DNA from: Providencia burhodogranariea DSM 19968
GTDB taxonomy: Bacteria; Pseudomonadota; Gammaproteobacteria; Enterobacterales; Enterobacteriaceae
Assembly (NCBI RefSeq): GCF_000314855.2
Contig: NZ_KB233222.1
Span: 1,743,816 to 1,807,815, forward strand
Length of the DNA: 64,000 bases
Reading direction: 5' to 3'
Part shown: positions 17,783 to 26,564 of the stretch, piece after piece
Position numbering within the stretch: position 1 is the first letter of the stretch
How the letters are laid out: every line of letters starts with the position of its first letter
Made by a program: the position numbers and the translations under genes
The notes under the pieces: generated by a model
Seen by the model: only the letters and a program-made list of their open reading frames with translations
What the model was told of the DNA's origin: nothing
Databases searched by the model: none

Positions 17783-19075
17783 TTAGCTCTGATTAACCTG
17801 TTGCTTAGTAATCACTGAAGATTGCTTTATTTTACGGTTATTTTCAAAGCCTGGTTGCGGTACTTTAATAAAAAAGGTTAATACGCCTGCAAATAGATAC
17901 AGTCCGGTATAAGCCCATACAACCCCAACAATATCGAAGAATGGTAAAACTAAGCTGGCGATTGCAGGTGCCGCAAAGTTGCTCAGGCCAGCGGAGAGGT
18001 TGTAAATAGAAACCGCGGCGCCTTTATGGTGTGGTTCAATACTTGGGAATACTGCCGTCATCGGCACAAATGCGGCAACAAAAATACCTAATAAGATTGC
18101 TGGGATCAGCGCAATTGCAAAATTATGTCCGAAATAAACAGGTAAATAGTAGAACAGTAAACTTGATACGGCCATACCTAAGCAACCAAACCATCTAACT
18201 TGGCGTACCCAACCGATATGTTCGCCAACAATTCCCCAAAAAATATTGGTAAAAATAGTAACAAAGAAGAATACAGCCCAAATTTGTAGCCACTCAGAAA
18301 TGGTAAACCCGAGTCTATCAACAAATAACAATGGCATAATAATCGCAAAACCAAACAGTGAAATCGTATTGATAATACGGATCAGACTTGCCATAAAAAT
18401 GTTTTTATTGGTGAATAAAATGGTCGCGGCTCTTGAGAGCTCGCCCATTTTTTCTTTCATTGGCAAATTCACTTTTGAGCGATCAACTGGCACATTGCGC
18501 AGGCTAACATACGCAATTACGCCACCCAAAGCAACCCAACCAATAGCCATCCATAAGGTTCCAGTTTCGCCCATAAAAGGAATGGTAAAACTCGGCAAAT
18601 AGCTACCCACAACACCAATACCGACAGAATACATCGCCCAGAACCAGCCCGTCGCAGCAGCCAAGTGTGCACGAGGAATAACCTGTACCAACATCATCAT
18701 GAAGGAATAGATAAATAATGGATAAGCTAATCCACGAATACCATAAAATATCAGCATCATTGTGTAGCTTTTCATACCTAAACCAAATGCCATAAATAGC
18801 GCATGCATAACAAGCCACAGCACAAGGCCAATCATCATTGCTTTAAGTGGTGTAATAATTTCAGCGACCACACCTGCGGCCCATGCAGCTACCGCTGCCA
18901 TCAAGCCATAAACGGTAAATACCATTGCTGACTGTGTCGGTGTAAAACCGAGATCTGTAATATGTTTTGATAAAAACGCCATTTCAAAACCATCGCCACT
19001 CATAAAGATAGCGATAGCAATAAAGCCCCAGAATAAATGCTTAGGTAGCCCTAACCAATACTGCTTCTGTTCCAT
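17783..19075 (-). CDS. dalT: D-arabinitol MFS transporter DalT
   Basis: 430 residues with twelve predicted spans in the major facilitator pattern. It is of the DalT/RbtT polyol:H+ symporter type (LFWGFIAIAIFMSGDGFEMAF at the N-terminus, the central loop after span six, and the second half starting near NKNIFMASLIR). It imports D-arabinitol across the inner membrane. It is the last gene of dalD-dalK-dalT, 100 bases after dalK, and is followed by a terminator. The related MFS gene at 33612 is a paralog. Confidence 0.88.
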   Translation of the reverse strand: MEQKQYWLGLPKHLFWGFIAIAIFMSGDGFEMAFLSKHITDLGFTPTQSAMVFTVYGLMAAVAAWAAGVVAEIITPLKAMMIGLVLWLVMHALFMAFGLGMKSYTMMLIFYGIRGLAYPLFIYSFMMMLVQVIPRAHLAAATGWFWAMYSVGIGVVGSYLPSFTIPFMGETGTLWMAIGWVALGGVIAYVSLRNVPVDRSKVNLPMKEKMGELSRAATILFTNKNIFMASLIRIINTISLFGFAIIMPLLFVDRLGFTISEWLQIWAVFFFVTIFTNIFWGIVGEHIGWVRQVRWFGCLGMAVSSLLFYYLPVYFGHNFAIALIPAILLGIFVAAFVPMTAVFPSIEPHHKGAAVSIYNLSAGLSNFAAPAIASLVLPFFDIVGVVWAYTGLYLFAGVLTFFIKVPQPGFENNRKIKQSSVITKQQVNQS

Positions 19076-19175
19076 TGCAGTTTCCTCATATTTTATATTA
19101 TCGTTTTATTTAATTAAGAATGTTTTAAAGTGATGGCGACTAGTAGGGTAAAATATATCGCCATCACTGCCTTAG

Positions 19176-20645
19176 TTATTCAGGCATTAAAACTCTTGCT
19201 TGCTTTTGCTGTTGATACAATAATCTAAATACTTCTAGTCTTTGTTTTAGCCACTCTTGGTTAGTTACTTGTGGTTGATAAGTTTCCAAGACTTCAGGTT
19301 TACGACAAACCTCTTGTTCAATTCCACCATCAGCAAGCCAACCTAGCCGTGCAGCACCTAATGCTCCCGAAGAACTAGCAGGATGAGTCACGATTGGAAT
19401 ATCAAGAATGTCAGCAATCAACTGCGCCCACAGTGGGCTACGTGCACCGCCCCCCGTTAAGCTGCAACGATTAATTTCAGTTCCTGTATCTTTTAGTACT
19501 TTCATGCCATCCGCGAGAGCAAATGAAACGCCTTCAATCACTGCATAGCCTAACTGAGCTCGAGTAGTTTCATTACGTATGGCAAAGAATGAACCTGTTG
19601 CATAAGGATCATTATGTGGTGTTCGTTCACCAGAAAGATAAGGTAGAAATATCGGTGATTGCTTTTTTTGTGCTTCACTCAATTGTGCCACTTCTTCCAT
19701 CAAGACATTTTCTGTCGTTGAAAGCAGTTGGCATATCCAGCGAAGGCAATTCGCTGCGCTGAGCATGACACTCATCTGATGCCAGCGGTCAGGAAGTGCG
19801 TGAGCAAATGCGTGTACACCATTTTGCGGATCAGCTTGCAGTTGGTTATTAACAACAAAAATAACTCCTGATGTCCCCAATGAAATCAAGGCATCACCTT
19901 GGTTTACTGCGCCAACTCCTACTGCTGATGCTGCATTATCACCACCGCCACCAGCGACAATAACATCCGCGCTAAGTCCCCATTGGGATGCCAAATCAGC
20001 CCTTAATACAGCACTTTTTGTGGAGCCTTCTACTAATGAAGGCATCTGGCTTAAATTCAATCCCGTTGCTGCGAGTAATTCTTCTGACCACTCACGCTTT
20101 GCAACATCTAACCATAATGTTCCTGAAGCATCAGACATATCACTGACAAATTCATTGGTCATTTTCCAACGCAAATAGTCTTTTGGTAACAATACCTTAC
20201 CTATTTTACTAAAAATATCAGGCTCGTGACGAGCAACCCAGAGTAACTTGGGGGCGGTAAAGCCAGGCATCACCCTATTGCTTCCTACAGTCAGGAACTC
20301 TGGGTAATGCTCCATCAACCATTCACACTCAGTGGCACTGCGCGTATCATTCCATAAAATACAATCACGCAGGACATGGTTGCTTTCATCCAATAATACT
20401 GCGCCATGCATTTGTCCAGACAAACCTATTGCTCGTACTTGTGCCCAAGCTTCAGGGGCTTTTTGGCGCAGAGTTGCTGCAACTGTATTTGTCGCATCCC
20501 ACCAACTTGTAGGAGATTGTTCTGCCCATTGTGGATGAGGACGTTGAACTGTTAATGCCACATGGCTTGATGCCACGATGTCACCCTGTCCATCGATTAA
20601 AACGGCTTTTAGCTCTGAGGTGCCTAGGTCAATCCCAAGATACAT
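19176..20645 (-). CDS. dalK: Xylulokinase of the D-arabinitol pathway
   Basis: 489 residues of the FGGY kinase family. The N-terminal phosphate-binding segment GIDLGTSELKAVLID, SGQMHGAVLLDE, LPKDYLRWKMT and the C-terminal adenosine segment LTGGGARSPLWAQLIADIL are all those of xylulokinases. It converts D-xylulose, made by DalD, to D-xylulose-5-P, which enters the pentose phosphate pathway. Twelve bases separate it from dalD, so the two are co-transcribed. Its place in the dal set makes DalK more likely than a general XylB. Confidence 0.92.
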   Translation of the reverse strand: MYLGIDLGTSELKAVLIDGQGDIVASSHVALTVQRPHPQWAEQSPTSWWDATNTVAATLRQKAPEAWAQVRAIGLSGQMHGAVLLDESNHVLRDCILWNDTRSATECEWLMEHYPEFLTVGSNRVMPGFTAPKLLWVARHEPDIFSKIGKVLLPKDYLRWKMTNEFVSDMSDASGTLWLDVAKREWSEELLAATGLNLSQMPSLVEGSTKSAVLRADLASQWGLSADVIVAGGGGDNAASAVGVGAVNQGDALISLGTSGVIFVVNNQLQADPQNGVHAFAHALPDRWHQMSVMLSAANCLRWICQLLSTTENVLMEEVAQLSEAQKKQSPIFLPYLSGERTPHNDPYATGSFFAIRNETTRAQLGYAVIEGVSFALADGMKVLKDTGTEINRCSLTGGGARSPLWAQLIADILDIPIVTHPASSSGALGAARLGWLADGGIEQEVCRKPEVLETYQPQVTNQEWLKQRLEVFRLLYQQQKQARVLMPE

Positions 20646-20657
20646 AACAATCTCTCC

Positions 20658-22046
20658 TTACAGTGACTGCTCTGGTGATTTAATCCACTGCTCAACATTA
20701 GCAACTGTTTTTTCCATCAGTGAATAAAATTCAGGCGATTTGGCTAATGAGCCAAATAAGGTTTCGTTTGCCACAAATTGTGCTAATGCATTATCGGAGT
20801 TGATTAGTGCTCTGAAATACGTCGCATCTAATACACCATCTTGGTATTCGTAAGGTAATTTTCCTTTAGCCCAATCTTTTAAGAATACAAAGAAAAGTGC
20901 AGGTAAAACGGCAGTAGCGGTTGGCGTGTGTTTACGCTGATAACATTCAAGTAATGTTGGAGTGATAAAACCTGGTATTTTTGATAACCCATCAGCCGCA
21001 ACACGTTGATTAGTATCTTTAATGTATGGGTTACTAAAACGTTCTAACACCACATCACGATACTTTTCTAGGTCAAGTGGACTTGGTGATAATGAAGGGA
21101 TCACATCTTCAGTCACATACTTCCATGCCATCTCTTTAATCGGCTCTTGACGTGTGCTGTCATCAATATAATTAAAACCGGTCAATGTGCCAGCCCAAGC
21201 AATGCAGCTATGAGTTGCATTTAGAATGCGGATTTTCGCTTCTTCCCATGGTAATACAGACTCAACCATTTCAACGCCAACTTGCTCAAGAGCAGGTCGA
21301 CCATTAATAAAGTCATCTTCAATTACCCATTGAATAAAAGACTCACCCATCACCGGCGCTTTATCATCCCAACCAGTTTGTGCTTTAACTCTTTCCGCAA
21401 CATCAGGAGTTGGGCGTGGAGTAATTCTGTCAACCATCGTGTTAGGAGAACGCGTTTGTGTTTTCACCCATTCATACAGTGCAGTTTCACCTTTTAGCTT
21501 TAAGAATGAGAGGAAACCATGACGAAAGCGTTCGCCATTGTGACGCAAGTTATCGCAGTTTAGTAACGTCACTGGCTCACCATGAGCAGCCAAACGGTCA
21601 CTTAAAATATGTGCTAATGTGCCGTAAATAGTCCGCATTTCACCGTTAAGATCAGCTTTGATATCAACCTGTTCGCTGTCCAATTCATGCTCAGGTGTCA
21701 GATAATAGCCACCTTCAGTAACAGTAAATGCAATAACGCGAGTTTCTTTTGCGCTAGCTTGTTTGGCAAGTTCAGATAGCTTTTCATCCCAATGTAAAAT
21801 TTTACGAATTGAGGTGATTTTTTCGTAATGACGCTCTCCTTCAGGAGAAACAGTTTCAAGTGTGTATTCGCCATTTTGTTCGGCTAAATTATTTAACAGT
21901 ACATTTGCATCATTACGAATATTACCCAGAGCAATTGACCAACTATCATCGCCCTGCTGAATCAAACGATGTAGATACCATGCTTGATGTGCACGATGAA
22001 AAGAACCGGCACCTATATGCATCCAAACAGATTGATGTTTTTGCAT
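20658..22046 (-). CDS. dalD: D-arabinitol 4-dehydrogenase
   Basis: 462 residues of the long-chain mannitol-dehydrogenase family. The N-terminal [19 protein letters not shown] holds the NAD-binding turn, and [16 protein letters not shown] holds the catalytic Lys, Asn and His of polyol-specific long-chain dehydrogenases. It oxidises D-arabinitol to D-xylulose. The frame is open 18 codons further upstream, but the ATG at 22046 has an AGGAGT ribosome site and matches the Klebsiella DalD start. It is the first gene of the operon, facing dalR, with repeated operator-like motifs in between. Confidence 0.92.
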   Translation of the reverse strand: MQKHQSVWMHIGAGSFHRAHQAWYLHRLIQQGDDSWSIALGNIRNDANVLLNNLAEQNGEYTLETVSPEGERHYEKITSIRKILHWDEKLSELAKQASAKETRVIAFTVTEGGYYLTPEHELDSEQVDIKADLNGEMRTIYGTLAHILSDRLAAHGEPVTLLNCDNLRHNGERFRHGFLSFLKLKGETALYEWVKTQTRSPNTMVDRITPRPTPDVAERVKAQTGWDDKAPVMGESFIQWVIEDDFINGRPALEQVGVEMVESVLPWEEAKIRILNATHSCIAWAGTLTGFNYIDDSTRQEPIKEMAWKYVTEDVIPSLSPSPLDLEKYRDVVLERFSNPYIKDTNQRVAADGLSKIPGFITPTLLECYQRKHTPTATAVLPALFFVFLKDWAKGKLPYEYQDGVLDATYFRALINSDNALAQFVANETLFGSLAKSPEFYSLMEKTVANVEQWIKSPEQSL

Positions 22047-22086
22047 TGTTACTCCTGAGTTCATCTTGGATATTTGTTTATTGGAA

Positions 22087-22098
22087 GGGCATATGCCC
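22087..22098. promoter_or_regulatory. Candidate DalR operator, palindromic
   Basis: GGGCATATGCCC is a perfect 12-bp palindrome 41 bases upstream of the dalD start. Its right half CATATGCCC recurs as CATTTGCCC twice further upstream. Confidence 0.55.
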
Positions 22099-22158
22099 AA
22101 TCGTTATATTTTAGTTTCAATTGCTAATGAAATACTGAGATGAGACTCACAGTATTTA

Positions 22159-22187
22159 CATTTGCCCTTTTGATTAGCATTTGCCCA
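22159..22187. promoter_or_regulatory. Candidate DalR operators, tandem pair
   Basis: CATTTGCCC occurs at 22159-22167 and 22179-22187, exactly 20 bases apart (about two helical turns), in the dalD-dalR intergenic region. Together with the palindrome at 22087 this gives three related sites, as expected for a SorC-family regulator. Confidence 0.55.
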
Positions 22188-22227
22188 GACTTACAATGCT
22201 TAATAGCAAAAAAGTGGGGGAACGCTA

Positions 22228-23178
22228 ATGCAAAGAGAAATAAAAAAAATGGAACAAGCTGCACGAGCTGCTTGGATGTACTATGTCGCAGGTAAAACAC
22301 AACAAGAAATTGCTCATGAATTAGGGCTATCTCGGCAAGTTGCCCAGCGTCTAATTTCGCTAGCAAAAGAACAAGGGATAGTGCATGTGCAAATTACCCA
22401 CCCGATTGCAGAGTGTTTAAAGCTGGCAAGTGAAATACAAAAAAAATACCAGCTATCACTATGTAATATCGTCCCTTCTGGCAGGTTAGATGGCGATTCG
22501 GTTATTGAGATGATCTCCGTAGCAGGTGCGGAGCTTATGGAACAATTAATCAATAAAGATACTCCTCAAGTTATTGGTATTGGTTCTGGTAAAACATTAC
22601 GTTGTATTATCGATGCTTTACCTTATCTACATACACCGCAACACCAATGTGTTTCTCTCATTGGTGCGATTGCCCGTGATAGCTCAGCAACTCGATATGA
22701 TGTACCACTAAGTTTTGCCGAGAAGCTACAATGTCGCCACTATATTTTACCGGCTCCGCTATATGCTGATAATGAGGAAGATAAAACGATGTGGTGCCAG
22801 CATCGCGTTTATAAAGAGGTATCAGAAAAAGCATTAAATGCAGATATTACATTTATTGGCATTGGGGAGGTTGGCATCGGCTGCCCACTTAATTCAGAGG
22901 GCTTTATCACTGACGAACAAGTAAACATGTTATTAGAAAAGGGTGTTGCCGCCGAAATGTTAGGGCACTTTATTCACGCTAACGGTGAACGCCTCTCGAC
23001 ACCATTAGATTTGACTCATACTAGTGTGCAACTTCAAGCACATAGCAATAAACAGATCATTGCCTTTTCCGGTGGTGAACATAAGTACCCAGCAATCAGA
23101 GCCGTTCTCAATGGGAAATGGATTTCAGGATTAGTGACTGATGAAGCGACTGCGCGTAAACTGCTAGCAGAAGAATAA
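22228..23178 (+). CDS. dalR: D-arabinitol operon regulator DalR (SorC family)
   Basis: 316 residues. An N-terminal helix-turn-helix (about residues 22-50, KTQQEIAHELGLSRQVAQRL) is followed by a SorC-type sugar-binding domain (IGIGSGKTLRCIIDALPYLH near residue 110 and FIGIGEVGIGCPLN near 210). It is divergent from dalD, as dalR is in Klebsiella, and would repress dalD-dalK-dalT until inducer binds. The ATG has a GGGGGA ribosome site. No terminator is obvious after it. Confidence 0.88.
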   Translation: MQREIKKMEQAARAAWMYYVAGKTQQEIAHELGLSRQVAQRLISLAKEQGIVHVQITHPIAECLKLASEIQKKYQLSLCNIVPSGRLDGDSVIEMISVAGAELMEQLINKDTPQVIGIGSGKTLRCIIDALPYLHTPQHQCVSLIGAIARDSSATRYDVPLSFAEKLQCRHYILPAPLYADNEEDKTMWCQHRVYKEVSEKALNADITFIGIGEVGIGCPLNSEGFITDEQVNMLLEKGVAAEMLGHFIHANGERLSTPLDLTHTSVQLQAHSNKQIIAFSGGEHKYPAIRAVLNGKWISGLVTDEATARKLLAEE

Positions 23179-23534
23179 CATGAGTAATAGGATTAATGGT
23201 TGAACAGCGATTAAGGTATCGCCGTTCAATTTCATTATAACAACGCAATTATAACGTAAATATTAATAATTAAATTCACACAGGTACAATTATTCGTATT
23301 TAATACTCAGAAGTTGTATTCAATGACATAAATGAATACTCTCCATCATATTTAATATTCATTATAATAAAAACTCTACCTGTTTGATTTTTTTCGATAC
23401 TTGATTATATACAACATCCCAGCAATGATTATTGCTATCAACGAATTCTTTAGTTTAAATTAACGAACTTTATTTTTTAGTTATTATTTTGAATATCAAC
23501 AATAACGTTACACTAATTATATTGGAGAGAGATT
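23179..23534. other. Gap before the tail-tip-like gene
   Basis: No gene is visible. Very AT-rich; probably the boundary between the dal locus and the acquired toxin region. Confidence 0.4.
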
Positions 23535-23993
23535 ATGAGTGATATACCAGTTGGATGTATTGTTATGTTTTCAGGAGAAACTATTCCTAATGGATGGTTA
23601 TTATGTAATGGAAAAAACGGCACTCCTAATCTGCAAGATAAATTTATTGTTATGGAAGGTCCTATATTTAAAAGAGGCTCAGGAAATGGTACAACCCAAA
23701 CAAAAGAAAAAACTATTAAGGGTAGTGTGAATGTTAAAGAAACTATTTTAACGATTAAACAAATTCCACCACATAGCCATGAATACCAAAAAACATATAC
23801 TAACACCAGAAAATTTGATGGGGAACAGTGGAGGTCTCCCTATGTTGGCGGTTATACTTCAACTGAATCTTCTAAAACAGGCGGTGGACAAGGTCATTCT
23901 CATCAAGCCGATTTCACTTCAGTGTCTCATTCTCATGAAATAGAACCTATTCCGCCTTATTATGCCTTAGCTTTTATTATGTATGCTGGATAA
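23535..23993 (+). CDS. Phage tail-collar / tail-fibre-tip-like protein
   Basis: 152 residues. It opens with DIPVGCIVMFSGETIPNGWL followed by LCNGKNGTPNLQDKFIV, the phage tail-collar pattern (PxGxIxxxxGxxxPxGWxxCNGxxGTPxLxxxF). It closes with HSHEIEPIPPYYALAFIMYAG and has several His-x-His pairs (PPHSHEY, GQGHSHQ, VSHSHEI) like the metal-binding tips of tail fibres. No other tail gene surrounds it, and it has its own AGGGAGAG-type ribosome site (GGAGAGAG just upstream). It is probably a phage-derived fragment or a free-standing adhesin-like protein. It lies 207 bases before the toxin cluster in the same direction. Confidence 0.75.
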   Translation: MSDIPVGCIVMFSGETIPNGWLLCNGKNGTPNLQDKFIVMEGPIFKRGSGNGTTQTKEKTIKGSVNVKETILTIKQIPPHSHEYQKTYTNTRKFDGEQWRSPYVGGYTSTESSKTGGGQGHSHQADFTSVSHSHEIEPIPPYYALAFIMYAG

Positions 23994-24200
23994 AAATGAT
24001 TATTGCCACAATACATTGGTTATTATTTTATCTGTATCATTAACAAATCACATTTAAAAATTTAATATGGAACAATACAATGACTCAGCTATTTATTAAT
24101 CATCACTAGTTTAACATTATTAAAAAGTAAAATAAAAACCATACTCATTATATTATTTTTCTTTTCGAGCCACTATAAATGTTCATGAGAAATTAAGCCT

Positions 24201-24617
24201 ATGCGTTTTTTCAATCCTATAATACTTAATAGTTTATTTTTTATTTCATCAATTTCTTTTGCTGGCATTCCATTATGTTATAACAATGGTGAATCATTAT
24301 CTGATAACGAATATCATTCGCTACTTTCAGGAAGAGCTATACAATTCAATGAAGGAGCGATCACAGCCAGAGGTACCGTAATTGAAGCTTGTAGTATAAA
24401 ATTTTTCTATTATAAAAACACCTCATTGTCTGGAAAAGAAAGAGCCGTAAAAGCGGATGGTGATTACAGAGATATTTTCGTTATTGAAAACCCCAAAATA
24501 TGCAACAAACTTTATGATATATATACTAATAGCATTGGTGATATAGTTATTCATTCATGTTTTACTGACGCCGATAAAAATAACTCCGAGCTTTATCTAT
24601 ATAAACTCAAAAAATAG
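24201..24617 (+). CDS. Secreted four-cysteine protein, candidate toxin B-type or accessory subunit
   Basis: 138 residues with a signal peptide (residues 1-21, cleavage after SISFA). The mature part has four cysteines (26, 64, 101, 120), an even number fitting two disulfides in the periplasm. The C-terminal third has the order helix, strand ending in Cys120, turn, strand (IVIHSC ... ELYLYKLKK). The two small proteins downstream of the toxin A gene share this layout. It lies 55 bases before the A-subunit gene in the same direction. No family was recognised; the subunit role is inferred from layout and position. Confidence 0.6.
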   Translation: MRFFNPIILNSLFFISSISFAGIPLCYNNGESLSDNEYHSLLSGRAIQFNEGAITARGTVIEACSIKFFYYKNTSLSGKERAVKADGDYRDIFVIENPKICNKLYDIYTNSIGDIVIHSCFTDADKNNSELYLYKLKK

Positions 24618-24672
24618 CATCAATTATGATTAACGTGATTAGAAAATAAATCATTTAAAATATAGGTGTATA

Positions 24673-25464
24673 ATGCAAGAATATTATATTGATAAGTTAT
24701 TAGTATTTATCATACTATTTGTTTTAATTTTTATTACGCTAAATACAGCACATGCAATTCCACCACCAGATATTGTTTATCGTATAGATTCAAGGCCTCC
24801 GAACCAAATTTTCGCAACAGGATTTCAATCTTGGGGCGATGATGAAGATTTATTACGGCATGTATCTGGAGAATCAATCAATAATAGAACATCTGCTTTG
24901 ATTTCTACGACATCTAATTGGATGACTATTGAACAAATGGCACGTACACTCATGGGTCCAAATACTCAAGCTTGGGTTTATGCCATTAGACCTTCAATAA
25001 ATTTTCATGACATAAATGGTTCTCTAATTAATTCCAACATGCAAAATGCAGAAAACATTAATATTTCCCGTCAGAGTCTGGCATTATATAGAACCTATTC
25101 ATGGCAAGAGGAATTTGCTGCTTATAACACTATTACAAATAGACAGATTCATTATGCTCAAGCCATAACTAGTAATGCGGAAAATTTCATTACAATTAGC
25201 CCTGTTCAGATTCATAATGCTGCCTATGAACAAAGAGCACCACAAATTAGCCATAATTTTTTAAATGCCACTAATGTTATTATTCCCAATGTTTATTACT
25301 TAGGTGACTTTGACCATTATCCTGTTGAGCCAGCACATGGTTTTGATGGCTGCCCAGGGCCACATCATAAATCAAATAGTTTACGGAAGAATTTTTGTAA
25401 AATAAAGAGCATGGAAAACACTATAAACATTGGTATTCGTAGAATAATTATTACTAACACGTAA
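24673..25464 (+). CDS. ADP-ribosylating toxin A subunit, pertussis S1 / cholera-LT A type
   Basis: 263 residues with a signal peptide (1-28, cleavage after NTAHA). The mature N-terminus reads VYRIDSRPPNQIFATGFQSW, nearly the pertussis S1 opening with its catalytic Arg (Arg37 here). His63 in LLRHVSGES matches S1 His35. ISTTSN at 77-82 is the STS-type motif. Gln145 and Glu147 in WQEEFAAY match S1 Gln127 and Glu129. So the ART catalytic set looks complete. Unlike S1, the first S1 cysteine is absent (Ile69); the only two cysteines, 227 and 242, enclose a basic 14-residue loop with SLRKN, like the nicked A1/A2 loop of cholera/LT toxin, followed by a short 21-residue tail. The ribosome site AGGTG is present. 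The expected target is a host G-protein alpha subunit, by family. Confidence 0.88.
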   Translation: MQEYYIDKLLVFIILFVLIFITLNTAHAIPPPDIVYRIDSRPPNQIFATGFQSWGDDEDLLRHVSGESINNRTSALISTTSNWMTIEQMARTLMGPNTQAWVYAIRPSINFHDINGSLINSNMQNAENINISRQSLALYRTYSWQEEFAAYNTITNRQIHYAQAITSNAENFITISPVQIHNAAYEQRAPQISHNFLNATNVIIPNVYYLGDFDHYPVEPAHGFDGCPGPHHKSNSLRKNFCKIKSMENTINIGIRRIIITNT

Positions 25465-25528
25465 AACATATGTCAGTTTGTTTTTAAAAATCATAAGTAA
25501 ATAATTCATTATGAAACAAGGAGATAAA

Positions 25529-25945
25529 ATGAAATTAATTAATCATATCTTTAAATGCAAACATAGAATTATAAAATGGTTATTGACTAAAGCTAAAATT
25601 ATCCACGTTAAAATTATAACCATTTTATTGTTAGGATTAATTTCGACAACCGCTTTCGCAGTAGATTGCCAACCCGGTTCAAATAATAGCATTGCAAATG
25701 CACAGATCACGCAATTACAAATAGATGCTTATAATAAAAGAGTCTGGTTTCATTACAAAGATAATAAACCAAATTCTAATGAAGTTTTAGTCAAGGTATA
25801 TGAAGGAAATGATTACACAGTTCAAAGTGTGGTCAGCCTTCTTAATAATTCGCTATTTTTGCATCAAACCATTGAGCTTTGCCTTAACAAAAATAACGAT
25901 AGTACTATATATCTTCATTCAGTGAATTCAGCATTAAAACAATAA
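25529..25945 (+). CDS. Candidate toxin B subunit 1 (small secreted protein)
   Basis: 138 residues from the ATG at 25529, which has an AAGGAG ribosome site; an ATG six codons earlier has none. A long basic n-region (residues 1-28) precedes the hydrophobic core and the AFA cleavage site at 44. The mature chain of about 94 residues has two cysteines (47 and 118), enough for one disulfide. Its layout (Cys near the N-terminus, long strand-rich middle, helix VQSVVSLLNNSLF, strand TIELCLN, turn, strand TIYLHSV) parallels the next gene and fits the small OB-fold B subunits of AB5 toxins. It lies 64 bases after the A gene. Assignment rests on size, cysteines and context. Confidence 0.65.
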   Translation: MKLINHIFKCKHRIIKWLLTKAKIIHVKIITILLLGLISTTAFAVDCQPGSNNSIANAQITQLQIDAYNKRVWFHYKDNKPNSNEVLVKVYEGNDYTVQSVVSLLNNSLFLHQTIELCLNKNNDSTIYLHSVNSALKQ

Positions 25946-25957
25946 GGAATTAATATA

Positions 25958-26299
25958 ATGAGAAAAAAATTTACTTTATTTTTATTTTTTGTTATTTTCA
26001 TTTCACCTCTTAGCAATGCCATTCGATGTGATGATAAAATCAAATATGACGTGTATGTCAAACGAGTCGATGCAGTTCCATTTCATTCGAATATTCGGGC
26101 AACTTTTATTGAAAGCACATCTAAAAAACCCATTACTTTTGATATGGTTATATACCCAACGAGTAGTATCTTTCAATATCAAGCAGAAAGAACATTACGG
26201 TTAGCAATGTATTTTAATAAAAAAGTTTCATTATGTTATAGCGAGCAAGGCTCAGGTTTAAACAATAGTTATCTATATGGTGTTAATGCTAAAGATTAA
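25958..26299 (+). CDS. Candidate toxin B subunit 2 (small secreted protein)
   Basis: 113 residues with a signal peptide (1-21, cleavage after LSNA). The mature chain of about 92 residues has two cysteines (24 and 93). It mirrors the preceding gene: DVYVKRV against DAYNKRV, a helix AERTLRLAMYF, then VSLCYSE and YLYGVNA against IELCLNK and YLHSVNS. The pair look like diverged duplicates. It starts 12 bases after the previous stop with an AAGGAA ribosome site, so the two are co-translated. The size is that of AB5 pentamer subunits. No receptor-binding residues can be named from sequence. Confidence 0.65.
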   Translation: MRKKFTLFLFFVIFISPLSNAIRCDDKIKYDVYVKRVDAVPFHSNIRATFIESTSKKPITFDMVIYPTSSIFQYQAERTLRLAMYFNKKVSLCYSEQGSGLNNSYLYGVNAKD

Positions 26300-26564
26300 G
26301 GTTACTTAAAAAGCATTTATTGAAAAATTTCATGTCTCTGTGCGCGCCGATAGTCACCATAAAGTTTGATATTAACCAGCACAGGAACTCAATATGACTG
26401 GGCTATAACTTGACGATGCAGTACGTTGTCTAATACCAAATATCTCGGGCTTATTTTAAGCAACGATCATTCATCAATGAGTCATCTCATACACTAATAC
26501 ATTAAAACACTATAATTAAAGCCATGTTCAGAGTCGATATTGCCGATGTGTTATTAATCTCTTT

